DNA of 12,617 bases from Gammaproteobacteria bacterium (GTDB taxonomy: Bacteria > Pseudomonadota > Gammaproteobacteria > Xanthomonadales > Xanthomonadaceae): the NCBI GenBank assembly GCA_024642445.1, contig JAHEBG010000010.1, positions 1 to 12,617 on the forward strand. The letters run 5' to 3'. The notes beneath the pieces are model-generated. The model did not search any database. It was not told the DNA's origin and worked only from the letters and a program-made list of their open reading frames with translations. Below are positions 6,222 through 12,617 of this stretch, in pieces (position 1 is the first letter of the stretch; each line of letters opens with the position of its first letter). The translations under genes were made by a program, and so were the position numbers.

Positions 6222-7574
6222 ATGCGCTTGAAAGCCCCCACCCTTGCTACGGCCATTGCCCTTGCACTCACCGGCTCGCCGGCCTTTGCTGCCGACCTAC
6301 TGCAGGCCTATACACAGGCGCGCCAAAGCGACCCAACACTGGCCATTAGCGAATCGCAAAATGCGATTCAGCAAGAAGGCGTGGTGCAATCCCGTGCCAA
6401 TCTGCTGCCGCAATTGAACGGTTCCATTGGTCTGAGCCGCTCCGAAAGTGAAGGCACGCTGGCCAACAACACTACATTTAGCAGCACCAGCACGTCGCGC
6501 AGGAACAACCTCAACTTGAACCAAAGCCTGTTCAACTGGGGCAATTACAACCGGCTTTCCGGCAGCAAAGCCCGCGCCGAGCAATCCGATGCCGAACTGG
6601 AATCAGCCAACAACGCCTTGGTCACGCGCGTAGCGGAAGCGTACTTCAATGTATTGACCGCTATCGATGCTTTGGCTGCTTCGCGTGCAGAAGAACGCGC
6701 GGTGAAGCGCCAATTGGATCAAGCCGAAAAACGCCTGGAAGTGGGTCTTGCCCCGATTACTGACGTGCATGAAGCCAAAGCCCGTTACGACAGTTCGCGC
6801 GCCAATACTATTTTGGCAGGCAATGCTCTTTACGATGCACGCGAAGCGCTGTCAGAAATTACCGGACAACCCGCACTCGATCTGCGCGGGCTTCCCGACA
6901 GCTATCAGCCGAAAAATGACACGGTTCGCTCCACTGAAGAGTGGGTTCAGCAGGCCTTAGATAGCAACCCCACCGTTAAAGCCCGTAGCTTGGCTTTAGA
7001 GGCCGCTGAAGACGATATCGCTTCTGCAAAAGCCGCACATTTGCCGACACTGGACGGCTCCATCAGCTATGGCGACAGCAGTTTGCTGAGTGGTGCCGCT
7101 GGCCCGTTTTCCACTACCGATTCAAACTCCACTACCTACGGCCTGACCTTGAACATTCCATTGTTCGCCGGCTTTGCCACACAATCACGGGTTAAGCAGG
7201 CTATCGCCAACCGTGATATCGCCCGTGAGCAACTGGAACAAAGCAAACGCTCGGTCATCCGCCAGGTACGCAACGCCGACCGCACGCTGGTGGCCGGTTT
7301 AGCCGAAGTGGAAGCTCGCCGCTTGGCAGTGGTTTCCGCGCAATCGGCACTTGAGGCCGGCGAAGTCGGCTTGGAAGTGGGAACTCGCACTATTGTTGAC
7401 GTGCTTCTGGCGCAACAGCAGCTGTTCAATGCCTCCCGCGAATATTCGCGCGCACGTCACAACTATCTGGTGAATACCCTGCGCTTGAAGCAAGCGGCGG
7501 GCAATCTGGCGATTTCCGATCTGGAAGCCATCAACGGCCTGCTCAGCCAGAATGCGGAAGCGAAAATCCAATAA
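6222..7574 (+). CDS. tolC: TolC-family outer-membrane efflux channel
   Basis: A 450-residue outer-membrane factor that forms the trimeric exit duct for RND, ABC and type I secretion systems. A signal peptide (MRLKAPTLATAIALALTGSP then AFA before ADLLQAY) is predicted to be cut after Ala23. Two OEP repeats are visible from paired motifs: LLPQLNGSIGLSRS with LNLNQSLFNWG in the first half, and LPTLDGSISYGDSS with LTLNIPLFAGFATQSR in the second. Long heptad-like Ala/Glu/Arg-rich helices of the periplasmic barrel follow each. The end, VGTRTIVDVLLAQQQLFNASREY, is typical of TolC. An upstream in-frame TTG at 6204 overlaps the pcm stop, but AAAGGA at 6209-6214 lies 7 bases before ATG 6222 and the signal peptide begins there, so I use that start. 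It may serve the RND pump encoded 1.5 kb to the left as well as other exporters. Confidence 0.95.
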   Translation: MRLKAPTLATAIALALTGSPAFAADLLQAYTQARQSDPTLAISESQNAIQQEGVVQSRANLLPQLNGSIGLSRSESEGTLANNTTFSSTSTSRRNNLNLNQSLFNWGNYNRLSGSKARAEQSDAELESANNALVTRVAEAYFNVLTAIDALAASRAEERAVKRQLDQAEKRLEVGLAPITDVHEAKARYDSSRANTILAGNALYDAREALSEITGQPALDLRGLPDSYQPKNDTVRSTEEWVQQALDSNPTVKARSLALEAAEDDIASAKAAHLPTLDGSISYGDSSLLSGAAGPFSTTDSNSTTYGLTLNIPLFAGFATQSRVKQAIANRDIAREQLEQSKRSVIRQVRNADRTLVAGLAEVEARRLAVVSAQSALEAGEVGLEVGTRTIVDVLLAQQQLFNASREYSRARHNYLVNTLRLKQAAGNLAISDLEAINGLLSQNAEAKIQ

Positions 7575-7591
7575 AATTCCGGTACTTCGCA

Positions 7592-8878
7592 TTACCCAAG
7601 GCGCTGAGCAATCAGCGCCTTTGTTTTTTCCAGCGCGCCATAATTGCGTTCTACACAAACACGTGCCGCGTGCGACATCGCCGTACGCCGATCTGCATCA
7701 TCGAGCACCTGCAGAAGGGCTTGTTGCAACGCTTCGGCATTTTCAACCTGCTGCAGCGCTCCCACAGTTTGCAAGGCCTGCACACTGTCTGAAAAATTGG
7801 CGGTATATGGGCCAACCAACACCGGTATGCCTGCCATCGCCGGCTCCCAGACATTGTGTCCGCCTACCGGCTGCAAACTGCCACCCACAAAAACTGCATC
7901 GATGCCGGGCATAAAATGCACCATTTCACCCAAAGTATCCAACACGAAAACCTGGGTGTCGGCATCCGGCTCAGCATGCACACTGCGCTGGCTGTAGCGC
8001 AACTGCGCCCCTGAAACCGCCGACAGTACCGCAGAGAACCGCTCAGGATGCCGTGGCGCCCAAAGCAACAATGCATTCGGCCAACGCCTCAGCACAGCCC
8101 TATGCATATCCAGAACAGCCGTTTCCTCCATGGTATGGGTGCTGGCAGCCATCCACACCGGCGATTGCGGCCATTGCTTGCGACGATGTACATCGTGTTC
8201 GAATTGAATGCCATCTCTGGGAATGTCCCACTTTAAATTGCCACTCACCGAAAGCCTTGCTGGATTGGCTCCAGCCGTACGGTAGCGTTCGGCGTCGGCA
8301 GCACTTTGGCAGGCAATGTGCTGCGGCAAAGCCAATGCGCACCGGAAAATCCGAAAACGAAGGTAGCGTTTTAGCGAGCGCTCGTTCATCCGGGCATTGA
8401 TGATCAAGAGCGGAATGCTTTGTTGCTGTATGGCCAAAAACATATTGGGCCAGATTTCAGTCTCGACAATGAGTGCAATGCGTGGCTGGAAGTGGCGAAT
8501 AAATCGTTGCACCATAAATCTGATGTCAAACGGTAAGTAACAGACCGTGCAGTTTTCTAAAGGCAATGCCTGCGCGGCTTGACGGCCGGCCGGGGTCTGA
8601 CAACTGATCAACAACGGTACCGAAGGATAGCTTTGCTGCAATTCACCTAACAAAGTTGCCGCTGCCTGAACTTCGCCCAAGGACGCCGCATGCAGCCAAA
8701 TCGGTTGCTTTACGTTACCGGTATAATTGCCGAAGCGCTCGGCCAAATACCGTCGATACGCCGGTTGCGCCAAGCTCCGGTATAGCAAGTGCAGACAGAG
8801 CAAAGGCAATGCCAATAACCACACTGCGGCATATAACCCGCGGCTGAGGATGGGATAAGATAGAGATGTCATCGCCAT
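7592..8878 (-). CDS. waaA: 3-deoxy-D-manno-octulosonic acid (Kdo) transferase
   Basis: WaaA/KdtA (glycosyltransferase family 30) adds Kdo from CMP-Kdo to the lipid A precursor at the cytoplasmic face of the inner membrane. From the chosen start it has 428 residues, the usual length. A single N-terminal anchor helix (LYAAVWLLALPLLCLHLLY) precedes YRRYLAERFG, then WLHAASLGEVQAA with the conserved Glu taken as catalytic in the family, LPFDIRFMVQRF, and ETEIWPNMF. The C-terminal half has VWMAASTHTMEE, WAPRHPERF, LGEMVHFMPGIDAVFVGGSL and GGHNVWEPA, the nucleotide-sugar binding end. An open frame continues upstream to 8953, but ATG 8878 fits the family start, has GGGG 7 bases before it, and avoids overlap with the divergent acyltransferase gene; ATG 8872 is the alternative. 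Its last codons form the tolC terminator hairpin. Confidence 0.94.
   Translation of the reverse strand: MAMTSLSYPILSRGLYAAVWLLALPLLCLHLLYRSLAQPAYRRYLAERFGNYTGNVKQPIWLHAASLGEVQAAATLLGELQQSYPSVPLLISCQTPAGRQAAQALPLENCTVCYLPFDIRFMVQRFIRHFQPRIALIVETEIWPNMFLAIQQQSIPLLIINARMNERSLKRYLRFRIFRCALALPQHIACQSAADAERYRTAGANPARLSVSGNLKWDIPRDGIQFEHDVHRRKQWPQSPVWMAASTHTMEETAVLDMHRAVLRRWPNALLLWAPRHPERFSAVLSAVSGAQLRYSQRSVHAEPDADTQVFVLDTLGEMVHFMPGIDAVFVGGSLQPVGGHNVWEPAMAGIPVLVGPYTANFSDSVQALQTVGALQQVENAEALQQALLQVLDDADRRTAMSHAARVCVERNYGALEKTKALIAQRLG
7598..7629 (+). terminator. Rho-independent terminator of tolC
   Basis: A perfect 10-bp stem AAGGCGCTGA (7598-7607) and TCAGCGCCTT (7612-7621) closed by a GCAA tetraloop, followed by TTGTTTTTT. 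This is a strong intrinsic terminator 23 bases past the tolC stop. It lies inside the last codons of the convergent waaA gene, which it does not terminate, since no T-run follows on the minus strand. Confidence 0.93.
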
Positions 8879-8906
8879 AAGAATACCCCAGCCTTGGACA
8901 CAACGC

Positions 8907-9821
8907 TTGCCTACTGAACTTGCACGCCCGCCGTTTTTCAAACACCTGCCCACATGGACAGGTATGGCTATTGGCGCTCTGATTGCGCGCTTGCCATGGG
9001 CAAGTTACCGGCCCATGGCATGGCTGCTGGCCCGGCTCATGCGGCTATTAATGCGCCGACGCGCTCATATTGCCCGCACCAATATCCGGCTGTGCTTCCC
9101 GGATTTCTCGCCCGAAGAACAGGCCAAATTGTACCGTGCCAGCTTCGATGCCCTTGCGTTCTCATCGTTTGAGTTCTGCCGTAGCTGGTGGGGCCGATTG
9201 CGCAATGGCGACGCCGAAACCCCGATAGAAGGCTTGGAGAATCTGCAAAGGGCTGCAGATAAGGGCAACGGTGTGTTGTTGCTCTCGGCCCATCTGATGA
9301 CGCTGGAATACTGCATCAAGATTCTGGGGCAGAGCATTAAAGTAGCCGGAATGTACCGCCCCTTCGACAATTCGGTTTTGGAATGGAGCGTATTGGACAG
9401 CCGCAGCAACTATACCCAACACATGTTTGCGCGTGATGCACTGCGCGGCGTACTTCGGCATCTTAAGTCGGGCGGGATTGTCTGGATGGCGCCGGACCAG
9501 GAAACTCGGCGCGGCGACAGCGTATTCGTGCCGTTTTTCAAGCAAGCAGCTTGGAGCCTTACCTCAACGCACCAGTTGGCCAAACTCAGTGGCGCGGCGG
9601 TGGTGCCATTTTTCCATCAACGCCTTGCCAACGGCAATTACCGCTTATGCATAGAGCCTGAACTGGAAAACTTTCCCGGCCCATCGGTAACCGACGATAC
9701 CGCACGCGTGATGGCGGTGTTCGAATCTTTCATCCGGCGTTGCCCGGAGCAATATCTGTGGTTGCACGCCCGATTCAAGCGTCAACCCAACGGCGTTGAC
9801 CCCTACCGAATCATTCAATAA
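8907..9821 (+). CDS. lpxL: Lipid A biosynthesis acyltransferase (LpxL/HtrB family)
   Basis: A 304-residue inner-membrane enzyme that transfers a secondary acyl chain from acyl-ACP to Kdo2-lipid IVA, the step after WaaA. The N-terminus has a hydrophobic segment (MAIGALIARLPWASY, about 20-34). The family's HX4D/E catalytic motif is present as HLMTLE (His129 and Glu134). Other matches are RTNIRLCFPDFSPEEQ (57-72), MYRPFDNSVLEW, APDQETRRGDSVFVPFF and GAAVVPFFHQR. LpxL, LpxM and LpxP cannot be told apart from sequence alone, though HLMTLE favours the LpxL/LpxP group. No ATG occurs before codon 20; I take TTG 8907, with a partial Shine-Dalgarno TTGGA ending 8 bases upstream; ATG 8964 would cut into the membrane segment. 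The gene is divergent from waaA (28 bases apart) and its stop overlaps the end of the convergent zinc-finger gene. Confidence 0.92.
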   Translation: MPTELARPPFFKHLPTWTGMAIGALIARLPWASYRPMAWLLARLMRLLMRRRAHIARTNIRLCFPDFSPEEQAKLYRASFDALAFSSFEFCRSWWGRLRNGDAETPIEGLENLQRAADKGNGVLLLSAHLMTLEYCIKILGQSIKVAGMYRPFDNSVLEWSVLDSRSNYTQHMFARDALRGVLRHLKSGGIVWMAPDQETRRGDSVFVPFFKQAAWSLTSTHQLAKLSGAAVVPFFHQRLANGNYRLCIEPELENFPGPSVTDDTARVMAVFESFIRRCPEQYLWLHARFKRQPNGVDPYRIIQ

Positions 9822-9999
9822 GACGATACAGCGCACCGCAGTACGGGCATTTGGCCGATCCGTTGGCCTCAATCGGCAACACCACTTTAGGGTGCTGATT
9901 CCAGACAGCCATGTCGGGACTGGGGCAGGTCAACGGCAGTTGCGCACGGGACACGTCGATGACGGTATCTTTCGGGGTGTTGGCGGCATTGGCGGTCAT
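9811..9999 (-). CDS. Small zinc-finger domain protein (zf-CHCC type)
   Basis: A 62-residue protein matching the short CHCC zinc-binding domain found alone in many proteobacteria and in the mitochondrial complex I subunit NDUFS6. The four predicted ligands are Cys25, His36, Cys51 and Cys54, in LTCPSPDMAVWNQH and GSAKCPYCGALYRL. The C-terminus ends two residues after the conserved YRL. The function of the bacterial members is not settled. The start is ATG 9999, supported by AGGAG 5 bases upstream; the open frame upstream to 10077 is noncoding and includes the yceI terminator. A possible -10 (TAAAAT on the minus strand, 10022-10027) would give a leader of about 20 nt. Its last 11 bases overlap the end of the convergent acyltransferase gene. 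Confidence 0.88.
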   Translation of the reverse strand: MTANAANTPKDTVIDVSRAQLPLTCPSPDMAVWNQHPKVVLPIEANGSAKCPYCGALYRLIE

Positions 10000-10051
10000 A
10001 GCAGCTCCTGTAAGTAAGCTTATTTTACCCGTGCTTGGCAGAAAAAACAGC

Positions 10052-10076
10052 AAAACAATGCCCGCCGTAGCGGGCA
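10052..10076 (-). terminator. Rho-independent terminator of yceI
   Basis: On the minus strand, TGCCCGC and GCGGGCA form a perfect 7-bp GC-rich stem around a TACG loop, followed by TTGTTTT and, a little further, TTTTTT. It starts about 26 bases after the YceI stop codon and separates that gene from the zinc-finger gene. The plus strand has no T-run after the stem, so it acts in one direction. Confidence 0.85.
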
Positions 10077-10102
10077 CTGCCTGTATCCTTGCCGGAACGC
10101 GC

Positions 10103-10678
10103 TCAGCTTTTCGGCACTGTAGCTTCCAAGGTAATGGATAGCGTCACTTCATCGCTGACCAAAGGCACATAACCGCCGATGCCGAACGTTGATCGCTTGA
10201 TTGTCGCGGTAGCATCAAAACCGGCTGCGGGTACTTTTTTGAACGGGTGCTCGCCGATGCGGTTGATTTTCACAGTAAAAGTCACCGGCTGGGTAACGCC
10301 ATGAATGGTCAACTCGCCACTGACATGCAGCTCCTTGTCATTCACCACATGCACGGATTTGCTGTTGAAGCGCGCCGTTGGATATTTGGCGACATCAAAA
10401 AAGTCCGCGGATTGCAAATGTGCATCCAACTTGTCGACGCCGGTACTGATGGACGCGATGGGGATCTCAATGGCAATCCGGGATTTCGCAAGATTGGCGG
10501 TATCCAAATCGAATTCGCCCTGCACCTGGTCGAAGCGACCGGTGATATTGGAAAAGCCGAAGTGACTGTAGGTAAAACGCACTTGCGTGTGGGTGCCGTC
10601 AATGTTGTATTTTTCGGCCTGCGCCGACCCTGCGAACAGCAGACCCAGAACCACGAGTGATGAGTAGATGTATTTCAT
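10103..10678 (-). CDS. YceI-family periplasmic protein
   Basis: A 191-residue secreted protein of the YceI family, a lipocalin-like eight-stranded beta-barrel that binds isoprenoid or other lipid chains. A signal peptide (MKYIYSSLVVLGLLFAGSAQA) is predicted to be cut after Ala21, giving EKYNIDGTHTQVRFTYSHFGFSN, the classic YceI start. Further family matches are RFDQVQGEFDLD, ISTGVDKLDAHLQSADFFDVAKYP, the strand HVSGELTIHGVTQPVTF, and KRSTFGIGGYVPLVSDEVTL near the end. AGGA lies 9 bases before the ATG at 10678. The gene begins 20 bases after the stop of the nitroreductase gene and ends before its own terminator, so the two form a probable operon. In this family some members respond to osmotic, acid or quinone-related stress; the ligand here is unknown. 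Confidence 0.94.
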   Translation of the reverse strand: MKYIYSSLVVLGLLFAGSAQAEKYNIDGTHTQVRFTYSHFGFSNITGRFDQVQGEFDLDTANLAKSRIAIEIPIASISTGVDKLDAHLQSADFFDVAKYPTARFNSKSVHVVNDKELHVSGELTIHGVTQPVTFTVKINRIGEHPFKKVPAAGFDATATIKRSTFGIGGYVPLVSDEVTLSITLEATVPKS

Positions 10679-10698
10679 GCGAACGTATCCTAAAATGG

Positions 10699-11289
10699 TT
10701 AGAGAATTTTGCAGGCGTCGTCGAAAGCCAGACGCGGGGATCGGGGAAACAGTTTTTCAGCGTCGCCATATCCCAAGTTAATCAGGAAATCCGACTTAAC
10801 TGCAGTACCGTCAAAGAAAGCAGCATCAACAGCAGCGTTATCGAATCCGGACATCGGACCGCAATCCAAACCCAGCGCACGGGCTGCCATAATCAAATAG
10901 GCACCCTGCAACACCGTATTGCGGTTGGCGGTACTGGCAATCTTTTCCGGATTACCGGCAAACCAGCTTCGGGCATCGGCGTGCGGAAACAGAAAGGGCA
11001 GTTTTTCGTAAAATTCAAAATCTGCAGCTACAATGACAGTTACCGGCGCCGACAGGGTTTTTTCAAGGTTACCGGCATCCAGCGCAGACGCCAGCTTGGC
11101 CTTGGCTTCGGGGGATTTCACAAATACAAAACGCGCTGGCGAGCAGTTGGCGCTGGTGGGTGCCCATTGGGTCTGGTCATAAATCGCCTGCAGCAGTGCA
11201 TCCGAAACCGGCTCATCTTTCCAGAAATTGTGGGTTCGGGCATTACCGAACAACTGATTCAGTGCTTCGGTGCTCAACGGCTGTGTCAT
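10699..11289 (-). CDS. Nitroreductase-family oxidoreductase (RutE/HadB type, malonic semialdehyde reductase-like)
   Basis: A 196-residue FMN-dependent NAD(P)H oxidoreductase, the same length as Escherichia coli RutE, which reduces malonic semialdehyde in pyrimidine breakdown. The RutE/HadB subgroup is shown by [18 protein letters not shown] (16-33), [15 protein letters not shown] (42-56, FMN-binding), [47 protein letters not shown] and INLGYGD. No other rut genes are here, so the physiological substrate is uncertain. ATG 11289 has AGGAG 6 bases upstream; the open frame running back to 11394 is noncoding. The gap to glnE (11290-11423) has no terminator hairpin that I can see, so readthrough from glnE is possible; no convincing promoter stands out. 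yceI follows after 20 bases. Confidence 0.92.
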   Translation of the reverse strand: MTQPLSTEALNQLFGNARTHNFWKDEPVSDALLQAIYDQTQWAPTSANCSPARFVFVKSPEAKAKLASALDAGNLEKTLSAPVTVIVAADFEFYEKLPFLFPHADARSWFAGNPEKIASTANRNTVLQGAYLIMAARALGLDCGPMSGFDNAAVDAAFFDGTAVKSDFLINLGYGDAEKLFPRSPRLAFDDACKIL

Positions 11290-11423
11290 GAAAAACTCCT
11301 GATAAAAGAAATAAGATAAAGCAGGCAGCGTGATTTCCGCGTCATTGCCCATTAAGGACATGGTAAGCGAGCGCATAGGCCAGTCACAGCGCAAGGCAAG
11401 AAATCATTGTTCCATTTTTGGCA

Positions 11424-12617
11424 TTATTGCAGCCCGAAGTCGAAACCATTGGCCCGTAATGTTTCGGTAACCGATTCGGCGATGGCTGTTAATTCAGGGT
11501 TGTTGGACAACACTCTGGATTGACAGGCCAGGTGGCAAAGCAGGCCCTGTTTCTGCAGATATTCAACCGCGCGCAACAGGCACTGCGCATCCGCTGCTGC
11601 AATCAAGCCATTCGCCTCCAACGCATGCAATGCCTCAGGCGTTTCCCGGAGGTCGGCCAGCCCCGGATGATCAGCAGCATGGCCCAGCACCATCGCCTGC
11701 AAAAAGAATTCGATATCGGTCAAACCACCGCGGCCGTGCTTTAAATCGAAACGGCCTTCGCCACTGCGATCAAGCTCGGCACGCATGCGCTTACGCATGG
11801 CAATGACCTCGGCAAACAACTCTGCCTTATCCCTTGCTGTACAAATCAATCCGCGCCTTAGTGCTTCAAAATCTGCGCACAGCGCCGAATCGCCGGCAAT
11901 CGCACGTGCGCGGACCAATGCCTGCGTTTCCCAGACCCATGCCCGCTCCTGCTGGTAGCGGCTGAAACTGTCCAGACTGCTCACCATCAAACCCTTGGCA
12001 CCGTCCGGCCGCAATCGGATGTCGGCTTCATACAGACTGCCGGATGGCGTGCTGAGATTCAAAAGCGCGATGATTTTCTGGGCCTGTCGCTGGAAGAAAC
12101 GCGCGGCCTCCAGCGGCCGCTCGCCGTTGCTGCTGTCGCACTCGGCCACACGGTTGAGAAAGACCAAATCCAGATCGGAGTTGAATGCCAGGGCACGAGC
12201 GCTCAGACTTCCGTAACCGATGACAGCGAATTCCGCCCCGTCAATAGACCCGTGCTGCCGTTGCAGTTCCTGCTGCGCCAAACGGTTGCAGTGCCCAACT
12301 ACCGTCTCCGCCAGACGTGTCAACCACCGGCTCGCATCGACAGCAGTCAGTGATTGAAATATGACGTGGTGGGCGACCTTAAACGATTGACTGATTTTGA
12401 ATTCGTTGAGCTCCAATAACTGCGCCTCAACGTCATCGGCATGCATGGCCAAAACGGAAGCCAACTGCAATGATAGCGAGCTGTCATCATTGGGCTGTTC
12501 GATGAAGCGCGCGTCCAACAGCTCATCCAGAAGCAAGGGATGATTGATGAGCTGCTGCGCCATCCACAGGCTGGAATCGAAAACATCCACCACCCGTTTC
12601 AACGAGCTCGGCTGCTC
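11424..12617 (-). CDS. glnE: Bifunctional glutamine synthetase adenylyltransferase/adenylyl-removing enzyme, C-terminal part
   Basis: The visible 397 residues are the C-terminal adenylyltransferase half of GlnE, which attaches AMP to glutamine synthetase under nitrogen excess; the full enzyme has about 950 residues and the rest lies beyond the right edge. Matches in order are HPLLLDELLDARF, the nucleotidyltransferase core FAVIGYGSL with SDLDLVFL (metal-binding Asp-x-Asp retained), YEADIRLRPDGAKGLMVSS, WETQALVRARAIAGD, and FDLKHGRGGLTDIEFFLQ, all hallmarks of the domain. The usual GYGKLGG loop reads GYGSLSARAL here, a departure from consensus. The reading frame is open to the window edge, so the TTG at 12602 is not a real start. 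Regulation in the family is by PII proteins, not visible here. No terminator follows the stop. Confidence 0.95.
   Translation of the reverse strand, partial: EQPSSLKRVVDVFDSSLWMAQQLINHPLLLDELLDARFIEQPNDDSSLSLQLASVLAMHADDVEAQLLELNEFKISQSFKVAHHVIFQSLTAVDASRWLTRLAETVVGHCNRLAQQELQRQHGSIDGAEFAVIGYGSLSARALAFNSDLDLVFLNRVAECDSSNGERPLEAARFFQRQAQKIIALLNLSTPSGSLYEADIRLRPDGAKGLMVSSLDSFSRYQQERAWVWETQALVRARAIAGDSALCADFEALRRGLICTARDKAELFAEVIAMRKRMRAELDRSGEGRFDLKHGRGGLTDIEFFLQAMVLGHAADHPGLADLRETPEALHALEANGLIAAADAQCLLRAVEYLQKQGLLCHLACQSRVLSNNPELTAIAESVTETLRANGFDFGLQ

Noticed and set aside
10000..10077. N-terminal extension of the zinc-finger protein that looks like a hydrophobic signal
   Set aside because: It would translate the yceI terminator region; ATG 9999 has a strong ribosome-binding site and fits the family size.
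10657..11319. Plus-strand open frame of 220 codons
   Set aside because: It is antisense to the nitroreductase gene, which has a clear family match, correct length and a good ribosome-binding site.
11290..11394. N-terminal extension of the nitroreductase
   Set aside because: The extension has no family match, while ATG 11289 has AGGAG upstream and gives the exact RutE length.
1..12617. CRISPR array, insertion sequence, phage or toxin-antitoxin genes
   Set aside because: I found no direct-repeat arrays, transposase or integrase motifs, or small toxin-antitoxin pairs; all long frames are explained by core envelope and metabolic genes.

Overview
The window looks like ordinary chromosome from a gammaproteobacterium, most likely of the Xanthomonadales (Lysobacterales) or a close relative. 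The reasons are the order pcm-type methyltransferase / tolC / waaA, full LPS acyltransferase and Kdo transferase genes, a GlnE adenylyltransferase, and a base composition in the mid-50s % GC by eye. The lineage is inferred from gene content only. I see no tRNA, rRNA, CRISPR array, insertion sequence, phage gene or plasmid function. Coding density is very high and no gene-free stretch exceeds about 140 bases.

Left block (1-5455) is an efflux locus. On the minus strand, a periplasmic adaptor lipoprotein, an RND inner-membrane pump of the TriC-like HAE-1 type, and an alpha/beta hydrolase (cut by the left edge) lie head to tail with overlaps or gaps of only a few bases, as one operon. A TetR/AcrR-family repressor gene is divergent from it. 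The 66-70 base gap between the repressor and adaptor genes holds two 22-bp inverted repeats of the same design (8-bp arms, 6-bp spacer, GTAC cores) that interleave with the candidate promoters. This is the clearest regulatory signal in the window and predicts a self-regulated, TetR-controlled efflux operon.

Middle block (5456-9821) is envelope-related. After a 44-nt imperfect hairpin comes a pcm-like methyltransferase, followed 14 bases later by tolC, an outer-membrane efflux channel that could serve the RND pump. The tolC terminator lies inside the 3' end of the convergent waaA (Kdo transferase) gene. waaA is divergent from an LpxL-type lipid A acyltransferase, which in turn converges with, and overlaps by 11 bases, a small CHCC zinc-finger protein gene.

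Right block (9811-12617) is on the minus strand: the zinc-finger gene, a YceI-family periplasmic protein with its own intrinsic terminator, a RutE/HadB-type nitroreductase just upstream of yceI (probable two-gene operon), and the C-terminal part of glnE, which runs off the right edge.

I do not find a wholly new system. The observations most worth a second look are the paired operators, the tolC terminator encoded within waaA, the pcm homologue that lacks the usual active-site serine motif, and the altered nucleotidyltransferase motif in GlnE.
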